Origin: Psettodes erumei
Taxonomy: Eukaryota > Chordata > Actinopteri > Pleuronectiformes > Psettodidae
Length of the DNA stretch: 64,000 bases
Assembly (NCBI GenBank): GCA_016785225.1
Contig: JAFBJZ010000108.1
Coordinates: forward strand, 514,001-578,000
Direction: 5' to 3'
The translations under genes and the position numbers were made by a program. The notes beneath the pieces are model-generated. The model had not been told where the DNA came from, ran no database searches, and worked only from the letters and a program-made list of their open reading frames with translations. This document shows, piece after piece, positions 23,465 to 34,112 of this stretch; the first letter of the stretch is position 1; each line of letters opens with the position of its first letter.

Positions 23465-23604
23465 AGTGGTCTCGCACATACACAACTGGTATCTAGAATA
23501 GGAATCTTAACAGTTTTCCACATTAGAGAAGGGGAAACGTCAGAATGCTATTGTAAGAGATCCACTTCCTGTCCGATAAGCAAAAATCTCCCTCTCTTCC
23601 TCTT

Positions 23605-23830
23605 ACTCTCTCTCTCTCTCTCACACACACACACGCACATGCTCAGAAATCCTGACAAGCAAAATTTGCTTTCCATTTCTTTCTGTTCTCCCTCTTTCCG
23701 TCTTTTCGTCTCTTCGCTCTTCATCAGTCTCCTTTTCTCTCTCCCTCTCTAATAAGCAGAGGTTTGCTGCTGAGGGCAGACAGGGCAGTGCAGATGAAAG
23801 AGGAGAGAAGACAAGCACAGCGAGAAAAGA
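23605..23830. repeat. TC-AC array, then pyrimidine and purine patches
   Basis: TC (23606-23622) joined to AC (to 23634) is followed by TC-rich DNA to about 23755 and purine-rich DNA to 23830. No gene. Confidence 0.85.
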
Positions 23831-25940
23831 GAGCAGTGTGTATAAGTGTGCAAGATTGCAAAACAGAGGCGTCATATCTTCTGTTGTCCCTCGAATGTCC
23901 ATGTTGTGAATAGAAACGGACAAGAACAGCTGTAGAAATCAAACTACATTGTGCTTTGTTAAATCATTTGGGCCAAGAACTGATAAGACTGATCACTAGA
24001 AAAGCTTTAGAGCAACTACTCAGATCTTTTTAGCATTTAAATACCAGTTTCAATGACTCTGTACGAACGACACAGACAAACAGAGAGGTCAATTGACCGT
24101 TCGTAGGTGTGAGAATTGCCTGACTTGTGCAATGACCTTCCCTGTGTCAAAATCTCAATACAACTGAACCCCTGTATGACTTTTTATTTTTGAAGCAACA
24201 TGTTAAACAGAGCTTTCTGACAGAATCAAAACACAAAATTTGAAAAATTTGTTTAAAATAAACAAAGATGTTGATAGAAATGAAATGTTATAGATATTCA
24301 ATGTAAAAGGCCTATGTGTTTCAGACTACAAACTCAACAAAACTGTGACTTGACTCAATATTGGCTGTATTGCACTTTGTTTATCTGGGCATCAGAACCT
24401 GCCAAGTACATCATCCATCATTCTCCTGCTTCTCTTCTCCCGTTTATTCACTTCTTTTTCCTCCCTTCCCGCCCTCTCCCATGTCCCCAGTTGCTTCATT
24501 CATACTCATTCTCATGCCTTCCTCACATCCTCTCCCCAAATTCAGCCTCCATTTTTAACTCCCTCATCTTAATTTGGATTTCCACCCTAACTTCTCCCTT
24601 TGACTCATCCAGTTGACCTCTGTTGACCCTTGGTGTTAATCAACATGATAACTGTGTGAAGTATGTTTTCCCCTGTGGGACTACTGGTGTGTGTCTGGAC
24701 TCAACAAAAATTGCCTCAACATGACGCCCACTCAAACCTTCCTCTTCGTCTCTGGAGTAAAGACCAGGGCCTCTGGTTTAATGGTGTTAAACTGGCAAAA
24801 TTGGCTGCTGAAACCCCAGTATGTTTTCAGCAAGGGAAGCAAAATCTGCTTTTAGGGCCCTACATTCCTGCCACATTGGGTATCATGTTCATAATGCCAC
24901 TCAAATTTTTGCTGACAGCTTTTATTGAAACTTATTTAGCCAGCCCACTGTCAGCACACTCACTCCAACATGAGAGCGCATATAATTTATCAAATGTGAC
25001 CACTGGCAGCAGAGCATTTATAACACACCAAGAGCAAAGTAGCACAATAGTAAAATGCAGTGCTCTTCCATTTTCACCTGAGTAAACAATGCACCGGATT
25101 GATATCAGTTGATTACACCAGTTTAACAGCCAAAAATAGGGATATCCAATCTAGTTTTTTTTTGGTCAGTTTTTGGTGAGTCCTTGAATAGTGGGTGTCT
25201 GCCAATAGCAAGTCCAATCAAATACTTATATTTCCCAAAATATTGAATAAATATTAAATATGCTTCTGAGACACTGAAATAGCAGCCGGAGCAGACTAGC
25301 CAACAGTCCACTCATGATTGTACTGTGGTGTTACAGGAGCTTCTTCCCTCACAAAAGGATCTTTGACTAAGAACAGACACCGACTTGCAGGGAGCACCAA
25401 ACGACAGCCATGTTTGATCATTTTGGCTTGTTAACAAGTAACTCTCCAAATTTGTCTCATTGGTGACAGCTGATTAGGATCTACCGCTGGCGACATTTGT
25501 CATTTTACCAGAAAAAGTGAAATCTGCATTTGCTACAAATAAGAAGCTGCTACCAGAATCTTCTATACACTTAGCTTTGCTAATATGGAAGAGAGAGGGG
25601 GCAAATTAATTACTCTGAGTTTAGCAACTCCAAGTATTTGGCTTATTTAAGCACTCCCATTCACTCACATTATGTTAAGAGGTGGACTGAATCCCAGAGT
25701 ACAGGAAAGAAAGGATCAGCATGACTCATTGCCACCTGATAATGATCCTTTAACAAACTGTGTGAACAGACAGCCAACGATACTGACCCTGAGGATCAAG
25801 TTGGGACATCTCTACCTTCAAATTATTGCATTTATATCTGGTATCTGACTCTGCGGCTTTATTCAAATAAGGGATGTGTCTTTCTCTACATCTTACCAGC
25901 AACTCATCTTTAACCCAGCCCTACGATTTTGTGAACATTA
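23831..25940. other. Unique DNA with one pyrimidine-rich patch
   Basis: A pyrimidine-rich patch (CCTCCCTTCCC-like) lies at about 24420-24620. The 140-codon frame at 24663-25085 (+) has no recognisable domain. No microsatellite of note. Nothing else recognised. Confidence 0.5.
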
Positions 25941-25942
25941 CA

Positions 25943-25944
<2 letters not shown>

Positions 25945-25979
<35 letters not shown>

Positions 25980-26121
25980 GGGGGGGGTACATGTATTTGC
26001 CTGTGGGTCACAGTAGGCCCATCTGTTGTAAACCAAACTGAATCAAACACACAGCGAGAAAAACTCACCCTCAAACCTGACCTCATCTTACCCCTCTCTC
26101 TCTCTCTCACACACACACACA
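25945..26121. repeat. GT array ending in a G run; nearby TC-AC array
   Basis: A GT array (25945-25976) ends in an uninterrupted run of about 11 G (25977-25987). A short TC-AC compound array lies at about 26094-26120, followed by a TATATACTGTATATA palindrome-like stretch near 26137-26150. Confidence 0.92.
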
Positions 26122-26639
26122 TTACATATATACTGTATATACAAGCTGCACCACTCTCCATAGGTTTCCAATTAGTTTGTCGTATGAGCCTGTGGCAGTG
26201 GATTTTTCACCAGAATTTGGACTTCCCTCATGCCAGCTCCTACCGAGGGCAAAGAATATATTTAGATTTTTTTTTTTTTAAATAAACAACAATAAGGTGG
26301 AAAGACGTGAGAAAGTAAAGTGACGCATCCAAGCTGCCATGCAACGCCCATGGTAAAACCACAGGTCACGTTTAAAAGTCCGCATCAATATATCTCAAGG
26401 CATGTGTCAAACACGTGATTACACACACCTGCCACGCTGACTTCATTCTTCATAGTGACTCGCTTAAGTTAATTCCAGAACGACTAATAAGCAAAGATGA
26501 AGAAATCCCAACAAGAAACCAAACAACTATACTCAAGTCAGACAGCGGGGAGGCCCTGTCCATGGTGCTGAGTGTCTGTGAGGACCCCATGCGATAACAA
26601 ACTGCACGATCTTTCCACCAACGACCACAGTCAAACAAA

Positions 26640-27060
26640 CCAGGCGCATGTGATTCTGGCAGCTCGTGCCACCACATCGGCAACTGCGCGCAGCATGGTT
26701 AAACACACAGGCTACGGCCACGATGATCAATGATAATAACAAGAAGAACGATGCGTCGTTGTTTCGTTTGACTTACCACCTGCTGCACCGCTGAAGACGA
26801 CCGCGGTCCTTCATAGCGTTCAACGACAGCGTGAGCCTCCCGTACACACGCTTCCCGGTGCGGGCGCGCTCTCTTCGAGTCGCGAGTTTTCGGTCAATAA
26901 TGTTCGCTGGTGTTTCGTCAAACTCCACCGGCCGCTCTCCGCCGCCCGACACTTCCAGCTAAACGCGCTTGGGAAACAGAAAGCATGGTAACGTCATGTG
27001 GTATCGTTAGCACTTTTTGGAAAACTTGCAAACTAACTACCACGTTCTGGCTTCGCTTTT
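26640..27060. promoter_or_regulatory. CpG island, candidate promoter
   Basis: CpG dinucleotides rise abruptly: I count about 27 between 26780 and 27000, against a handful per kilobase in neighbouring DNA. Such unmethylated islands mark transcription starts in vertebrates. Factor-like words include a CRE-type half site TGACGT on minus (26991-26996, within TAACGTCA on plus), an ETS-like CTGGAAGTG on minus (about 26950-26958), and just outside the island a palindromic E-box TCACGTGA (27156-27163). A GTAAGT donor on the minus strand (26771-26776) gives the likely direction of transcription, leftwards. No TATA box is seen, as is usual for CpG-island promoters. Confidence 0.6.
26777..26960 (-). other. 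Candidate first exon of an unidentified minus-strand gene
   Basis: On the minus strand the CpG-rich segment ends at GGTG followed by GTAAGTC, a perfect intron-side donor, with intron from 26776 leftwards. The right end (transcription start) is not visible; 26960 is only a guess from composition. An ATG in fair context (G at -3) at 26814-26812 would give 12 codons, MKDRGRLQRCSR, ending with two bases of a split codon. The same frame stays open well upstream of this ATG, so the start could differ or the exon may be all 5' UTR. I do not recognise the peptide. Downstream exons are not identified; candidate exons elsewhere on the minus strand do not match in phase. Confidence 0.4.
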
Positions 27061-28260
27061 GTTTTTTCTTGCTCTCACCCTTGCCACCCCATCACTGTTT
27101 GACGAAGGAAGTGACTGTGATTTAGATTTTTTTTTTTTCTAAAATCAAGGCACTCTCACGTGACAAAGAAAACGTTTCATATTTTTTGTATTTCTTACAA
27201 TTAAAATAACAGTTGAAGCCAGGCTTCCTTTGGGTTTAAACTGACAATAAGGGTTTTTTTTTTTTTAAGTTTTTACATTTTTTTGCTTGCACGACACTAT
27301 GCTAAATGAGGACTTATAAATAGACCTCCATTATTGGATACATAGTGTTTTAGTTGGTATCATGAAATGCTTTCAGTCATTTGTTTCAGTTTTGGATATA
27401 TTTGCAGTTTTGGATGGCATCTATTCACTCTTCATTCTTGTTCCTCCACAGTTTGAATGCACTCGTTCCAGGGCACACAAATGCATCCACCCACTGAATG
27501 AAATGTAATGTCAATGCTGAGTCTGCTTTTAAAATGAGTGCTTTGAAAATTAAGACTGGCACAAATGTAACAATTCTGAAAGTGACACTTCTTTGCTGCT
27601 GACATTTTTAGACCATCTCTGAGGAAGACCATGAAAATGTCAAATAGTGAGCTCTCCTGACACAGATCATCCTTCTGAAATTGCCGGTGTGGAGCATGGA
27701 TTCATTGCAGTATGATCTATTTCAGCTGACATGTCTTCTGGGCTTTTAAATAGCATTTTGTCTTTACGCTGCCTATGAGCAAAACATATATGCTGCACCA
27801 CAAGCTCAGTGGACTGCAGCTTTTGCAAGAGAAAAATGTTTTAAATGAGGAATTTAGGGTTTATAGCTGCCAGAGGGCAAAAGGCACAGTGACAGTCGGG
27901 AGCTTCACAAAGACATCATGTCATGGCCAGTGTGGCCAAAGCAATAACAGCTGTATAAAAACATGTAACTGAGGGGAAGCAGAAATAAACTGCCCTTAGT
28001 TTATAGACTTGTGACTGGGAGATATGTGTAAATGAGAGAGTGTAAGCTTGTTTACTTTGTTGTTTTTTTGGTCATTGTTAGCTCTAACCATTTTGTCCAT
28101 AAAAGCTAAAGTAAAAATAACATTAAAATAAAGCTTCTGTTTGCATCACTGCAATTTCCCCCCTTTCACTCACTGCTAAGCATTTACTTTCTTTCCTACA
28201 GTAGCAAAAGTAAACATTTCCTACTTCCTGTAAAGTTCAAATCTTAGAGCAAAGTGAGAG
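27061..28260. other. Unique AT-rich DNA right of the CpG island
   Basis: Contains several poly-T runs (about 27127-27139 and 27254-27266). If the island promoter is bidirectional, a plus-strand transcript would begin here, but I see no plus-strand donor of quality and no coding frame. No gene called. Confidence 0.5.
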
Positions 28261-29990
28261 GAATTTAGAGTGTAGAGGAGCAGTGGAAGTGAGAAAAGAG
28301 ATGAGGTATGTACGCTGTTTTCTGTCTGTGTTTGTGCTCTATTTCCTGAGATGGGAAAGAGTTATGAATATGCATGAAGCAAAACGCTGCACGCAGGTGA
28401 CATGCTTGACTTGTGTTACTGCTGAGAAACAACTGCACCAGACAAATGTTTTCTCCATCTCTCCTTTTCTTATGAACAAGGGAATGAGGGAGAAAAGAAG
28501 AGTAATCTCACGGGAACACTTTTCTTTTACACTGTGGATAAAAACCAACACACTAATGATGCAGGCACACATGCAAGGAGGCACAAAGCCGTGGTGGCTC
28601 ATACACAAGAAGACACAAATATATACTCCCAACTATGCAGACACACACACACACACACAAGCTTATCTGCCCTCTTTTCCAGCTCATTTAAAGTTTGTTG
28701 TGAGCTAGCTGAGGGGCTAGATATGCAGAGTATATAGACTATGACGATAAAATAATCCATTTTAAAACTGAATTTTAATACATTACCCTAATTATCTTGG
28801 ACATTTCAGTCGAGATTCTGAAACATGAACAAGTTGTTCTTCAAGTTAGAAGTCAGAAAACTGAGGCTCTAATCTTTCTTGTCATGATATTTTGGAGACA
28901 GATAGCTCACTGCGCTGGCACTTTTGACCACACTTTATATTAATGAACAAGACATGACAGTAGCCAAGATCATTAGACAACCAGAGCATCTGCTGATAAA
29001 GAGGATGATGAGGCATTTGACATAGCACCCATTCCCCAGCTCTTCAGTGAGACAAGAAAAAGAGCAGAGAAGTCTGACTATGATTTCAGCACGAGGTGAG
29101 ATGAGAAAATAGAGGGAGCAGACTCTCCAGGGAAAACCCACAAATCCTGCTTCACTATAAAAAAGACTCTTAGAGAGAAAGACATACACATCCAAAGGTT
29201 AATATAATGCCCTAATTTTTCTGTATGTGCTCCACACTGGAAAAAAATTGAATCCTGATTTAGCAACACATTTTCAAGCTGAGAGTCATGCCAATAAAGC
29301 CATTGACAGGTAGTAGTGAAAGGAAAGTGTGAGAGAGATTCTCGGGGGAGGACAGAAAACGTATTCAGTTTCTGAGGTAAGTGTGTGTGTGCAGAGGGTG
29401 GCGGGTGCCTGGGGTATAGGGAGGTCGATTTGAGTATCCATAGGAGGTGGACACTGCTGTCAAATGAATCGTGGATGACCCCAGCATGTACAATTTTGAA
29501 AAACAAAACAGAGAGAAGGTTTCATTGTTCTGAGGGGTATGGTACTGTATATATAACATAAATGACTGGGAAAATTAGTGAGGACAGCCACTGTACAGCC
29601 CCATATTGAAGATACAGCATAAACATTTTATTATTTAACAGTTTCTTAAAATGCATCTTTAGTCATTTTGCCATTGTGAGTCTTTCCAGGATAAGCAACT
29701 TGAAAACTGATGCCAAGCTGGGACATTATCATCCTCTTTTTGTGGCTAATACATTCATTTTAGGTAGCCTCGATTTTTTAATGAACACATATCAGCTAAA
29801 CTATTGCATGTTTTATAAAACGTGATGGTAAATCCATACATTTTTACATTTCAGTCCCAACTTAAAGGTCATACGATGATCTATGATCGTCACATGATGA
29901 TATATTGTGATATTATGACAGGATATGATTGGACATGTTACAGAAGAAGCCAAGAATCACAATGAGAAAACAAGTGTTGAGAGAGGTGGC
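28261..29990. other. Unique DNA, no gene seen
   Basis: A short AC array lies at about 28639-28659. Open frames of 141 codons (28283-28708, +) and 142 codons (29078-29506, -) show no recognised domain. GAG followed by GTAAGTG near 29,374-29,380 is donor-like, but no coding exon precedes it. Confidence 0.5.
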
Positions 29991-29994
29991 TGAA

Positions 29995-30410
29995 GCGTGG
30001 AAAAAGAAAAACAGAACAGGAGGTGGTACAGAGGGGATTTGGGGAGAGGTATGTGGAGGAAGGGGTGAGGGAAGACGAGGGAGGTGAGCGGGGTCAGACA
30101 GCAGGAGGAAGCTAATGTCTTTATTTCCTGGTGAGGTGGGACCTTGCATTTACCCCTGAGGTCAGTGGTCATGGACAGGGTCACTGGGGGTACTGTGTGT
30201 GTGTGGGGGTATCTCAATACAGAGAAAGACAGAGAATATCTATACAACAAAAAGAAGTAGAGAGAACAAGAACAAGAGAAGTAATGGGAGAAAGAGAGGA
30301 AAAAGAAAGAAGGGGAGACCTAGTTTCGGTCAGGGGGGGAATGTGCAAAGGTGGAAAGGTTGAGAGAGGTTGAGGAAGTGAGACGACTCGAGGGAGGAGG
30401 ACACTCAAAC
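29995..30410. repeat. Purine-rich tract
   Basis: The plus strand is strongly A+G-biased with GAGAG, GGGGA and AAGAAA words but no fixed unit. It ends in a short AC array (about 30410-30431). Overlapping minus-strand frames are Ser-Leu-Pro-rich artefacts. Confidence 0.75.
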
Positions 30411-30689
30411 ACACACACACAGACACACACATACATAACATACATATCGTACACATGGAACAATTGTAAATCTACACTATGACTGCAGTGCCAAGAGGTC
30501 TCGTGTGATGCTTTGCGTGTATACTGTAAATCTGCATTAATCTGCACACTGTTTGTCTGTCTGTTGTATCTGTTTATGTGTGAATGTGTATTTCCCTCTC
30601 TCCAGAGGCCGTGCCAATGCAGCTGACAGATAAACACAAACTGATTCAATGTATGACTCTTTCTCAAGAGCATCGTTAGCAGTTATCCT

Positions 30690-30885
30690 CTTGAACCGCT
30701 TGACTTACTGCCTTTCATTGATGTAAATCGCATTTGTCAAATACAATACGATAAATATCCAGTCTCCACCAGTCTCTGCGGCTTACTGGCTTTTATTCCA
30801 AAGTGTAACTGCATTACCAGCAATCACATGAATTAGCTTTGACAAATGCGGTAGGATAAAACAAGAGACTGAATGTCTGTCTTTA
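30690..30885. promoter_or_regulatory. CNE-like block with a 13-base inverted repeat
   Basis: CGCATTTGTCAAA (30729-30741) and TTTGACAAATGCG (30838-30850) are exact reverse complements, 96 bases apart, in unique DNA that also has TTATTCCAAAG, GAATTAGC and CACATGAATTAGC-type words. The arms could be a duplicated factor site in opposite orientations or a hairpin. No coding frame. Regulatory role is an inference. Confidence 0.3.
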
Positions 30886-31086
30886 TTGTTCCTCGAGGGT
30901 ATTGTTGTTGCATTTAGTCCTATTTAACGGCTCAATGTGGTGATTTTTAATAACAGGTCTACACTGTCCAACAACAACATAAATTACATCAGTCAAACAT
31001 TTTATGTACTGGTAAAATGGCATTTTTGCTGCTTTCTTGTAGCATGATTTTTTGATGCCTATTTGTGGAAGTAGGGAGTTGCAGTA

Positions 31087-31271
31087 GTGTGTGTGTGTGT
31101 GTGTGTGTGTAAAGAATTCCCTTGGACGTTCTTCCTTCATCAGTTTTGATGCTGACAGTGGTCTCTTCCAGCTAATTAATGACAGCTTTGAAACTAGGGC
31201 TCTCCACCACAGATCGAGATCTCTCTTTCTCTCTCTCACACACTCACACACACACACACACACACACACAA
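31087..31271. repeat. GT array and TC-AC array flanking unique DNA
   Basis: GT at 31087-31110; TC then AC at about 31209-31271. The spacer (31111-31205) is unique. Confidence 0.92.
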
Positions 31272-31839
31272 AATATTATGTAAATTGAGACCCACAGCAC
31301 AAACATAGGGCTACCCACACATTGGCAAACAGTACTGCTAACTTATAAAGGTATATATATTTAATTAAATTATTTCCCAAGTGAGCAGTCATTTGTACTG
31401 TAGTTACTGTATATATCTAATATAAAGTTTGGGTTCTTTATGAAGATTGAGATTTCTAACTTTCACTCTAAGAACAATACTTACACCATTGCTGCTGCCT
31501 GAACAAAACACTCATTGAAGGAGGAGCGTGCTGCTTTTTCTGAACACCATGCCTGCCTACCTGCCTGTGTGTGTGATAGCATGTCTCTGTGCATATACGT
31601 GTATAAAGTTGCATTCATGTGATTTAGAAGTGTCTGCGTAAGTTCAGATGTTTGTTTTTATGTTAATGTCTGTGTATTTGAATATCTCTGCGTGAGTACG
31701 TGCAGACACAATGGTGTATCTTGGTCTGTGATGTGATTCATGAAAATGGATCGTTGACTGGAGTCTCACTGAGAGCAGCCTGTTCCCAAAGAATACCTCA
31801 TCTGACTAATACCATAGCAGGAGTGTATGCACACGCACA

Positions 31840-31840
<1 letters not shown>
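31272..31840. other. Unique DNA, no gene seen
   Basis: AT-rich with scattered short GT words at 31570-31680. Nothing recognised. Confidence 0.5.
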
Positions 31841-31841
<1 letters not shown>

Positions 31842-31875
<34 letters not shown>

Positions 31876-32065
31876 CATGTCTCTGTGACTTACATTGACT
31901 TATATTCATTTCCTGGGGACCACAACTACTACTTGCCTACCCCTAACCCTGACCCTAAAGTCAAAACATGTCTGCACCTTAAAATCAAATGATTTACATC
32001 ATGGGGATTTACTTTTTCTTCCAGTAAAGAAGATAGTTCCCATAATATGACTGTGTAAACCTACC
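31842..32065. mobile_element. AC array joined to a teleost CCCTAACCCTGACCC-type repeat
   Basis: A pure AC array (31842-31873) is followed by GACTTACATTGACTTATATT, TTCATTTCCTGGGGACC, then CTACTTGCCTACCCCTAACC and CTGACCCTAAAGTC. This order matches a dispersed repeat that is very common in fish and usually sits directly against an AC microsatellite. It has no coding capacity. The right edge is approximate. The family name is not certain. Confidence 0.65.
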
Positions 32066-33090
32066 TATGCCAAACGACTCCTTTGTTGTTCTAGAGCCAA
32101 ATTGCAAGATTTGCCTTTGTTATATGGTCATAAAAAGTAATATGTGTATAGTTTTCTTCACCTTTTTGATGCAGATTGCTTCCTGCTCCCAGGATTTCTG
32201 ACAGTTTGGCATACACATGTATATGTCAGTGACAGAATGTGACCTACTGCTATAAATAACATTCACAGGCTCAGTTCACTTTTAGACTCTCTATTGCTTC
32301 CAGTTCTAGTTATTCCTGTCTTACCTCTGGATGACTATGATGCAGCATTTTAAAATAACCCATTACCTTTCAAAGGTCAGGAAAAAACTACTATGGCACT
32401 ATGTCAACAAACACAACCTACTCATTATTGTGGGAAAAGCAGACTGAACGCAGGAGTCTGCCAGAACTCATGTTTCCACAAAGCAGAAGCCAACATCTAA
32501 CAGCTAACTGAAAAGGCCAATGTGAAACTTTAAGCTGCAGTTCCTTCTATAACCACTGTTGACTGTATACAGTGATTGCTCTTAGTAAATTGTAGTATTG
32601 ATGAAATATTCTGAAAAGAATCTTCTGGAGCATGTTGCTCCATTTGACATAAGTCTCAGCCTATCACCAAGCTTTAAAATGTTCCTTTGCATACTTATGC
32701 TGAGCCATCACCACATGTTTCTACAGTTCCCAGTAGATCCTGGAGGGATTGTACTGTGTGACTGGGTGACTCAGCAGATTATCATGGTGGTTTTAGCCAA
32801 ATGATAAACCATCTTTAGGTTCAATTCTAGTTTTTCTTAATGGTGCCATCTCAATTAAAGGGTGACTCAGCAGACTAGAATAAATATGGCTCTGGTTTGA
32901 GTTTTCTTTTTGAAACGTATTTCTGTCTTGTTCTGGAGTTATTCTTGTTTCTGGTCTCAGTGCTGGACATCTGTATGACAGAATGTGATTCAGTCAGCTA
33001 TAAATATGAATGGCCTTTCTGCTCGGCCAGCCGTGTGGATTAGCAACTCTTCCTGCTTTTCCACTGGGCTCAAAACACTGCAGCACGCGC
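32066..33090. other. Unique DNA, no gene seen
   Basis: Two GGTGACTCAGCAGA-type words (near 32764-32776 and 32862-32874) form a short direct repeat containing an AP-1 core, TGACTCAGC. No gene or mobile element recognised. Confidence 0.5.
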
Positions 33091-33093
33091 TTA

Positions 33094-33122
33094 CTCTCTC
33101 TCTCTCTCTCTCTCTCACACAA

Positions 33123-33163
<41 letters not shown>
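33094..33163. repeat. Compound TC-AC array
   Basis: TC array (33094-33115) followed by AC array (33124-33163). AC-rich words continue to about 33180. Confidence 0.97.
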
Positions 33164-33167
<4 letters not shown>

Positions 33168-33180
33168 TACACAAACACAC

Positions 33181-33996
33181 TACAAATAACCCTCACACAC
33201 TCATTTTCACTTGCCAGTGCTCACTCATACACACACACTGGAGGAGAGATGCTGAGTGTGAGAATGGTGACATGCTGCTGAGAATAGTCTGTCTGCGGCA
33301 TACCAAAAAACACAGCAATTTATTTTTGTTTCTACTTTTGTTTCTATCTCTTTAGGCTTCTGCACATCTAGCTCTCTGTAAAGTATTCAGGTCTAGACTA
33401 AGGGGCGGGACTTTGACCTGACTTTGAAGATGCCAAAATGTGCATGTTGCCAATTAGCAAACACAAGTTAATTTTGTCCATAAATTGTTCAAGTTCATTG
33501 CAAAATATTGAAAAAGAGCGGGGCAAGGAATTTTGTATGACCTGCTCTAATGAGGACATACCAGCAAGCTGTAGTTTGTTCAGTTTTAAGCACAAGATTA
33601 CATGTACACAAAGCTGTGAATGTCTACTGACAAAATATCTTAACTCTCGGTCAACTTTCAGGCTTTTTCCACAGCTTTCAATCATATGTTAACTATGAGA
33701 CTTTGATCCTGTAATAACAAGTGCTTGCATGGGGAGCAGATTGTAACCCCTGACTTTCCTTGAAAATTCATTTTGATGTGGTGTGTGAATGGTTCCATGA
33801 ATCTTTCCTGGCCGCCCACTGATTCTTTGTCTATGACTTGGCCACAGTTTGCCTGAGGTTACTGAGAGAATTCAAGTGATGAGGGTAATCAGGGCATGCG
33901 ATTACAAGTGTAGTATCAACTTGGTTACATTAAATCCACGTATACATGCAGCAAAGCAGAAGCCACTTTTCTCATTTACTGTCTTGTCTGTTTCAG
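33181..33996. other. Unique DNA, no gene seen
   Basis: Overlapping frames of 95 codons (-, 33398-33685) and 84 codons (+, 33438-33692) have no recognised homology. The right end is a strong acceptor-like pyrimidine tract (33969-33996). Confidence 0.5.
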
Positions 33997-34112
33997 AGCA
34001 GATTGACAAAACAGTGAGAGAGAAACAGACAGGCAGAAAGAACCAACCTCCTCCACAGCAAATGTCTGAATTTAACAAACGCTCAGATGTTAATGGGTGG
34101 AATCCAATTTAG
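33997..34112 (+). other. Candidate terminal coding exon, unidentified
   Basis: A good splice acceptor (pyrimidine tract ending TTGTCTGTTTCAG at 33996) leads into an open segment that would complete a split codon and then encode 37 residues, charged and Gln/Lys-rich, with a PPP run near residue 17 and ending DVNGWNPI before a TAG at 34110-34112. An AATAAA lies at 34176-34181, about 65 bases after the stop, which fits a last exon. I do not recognise the peptide. The segment is purine-rich, which itself keeps frames open, so chance is a serious alternative. Confidence 0.2.

Noticed and set aside
24663..25085. 140-codon plus-strand open frame
   Set aside because: Unrecognised sequence without splice sites or promoter; likely chance.
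26415..26742. Overlapping short frames left of the CpG island on both strands (60-77 codons)
   Set aside because: They lie in the presumed first intron, have no recognisable product and overlap on both strands.
29374..29381. GAGGTAAG donor word on plus strand
   Set aside because: The upstream segment has stops in the relevant frames and no good acceptor.
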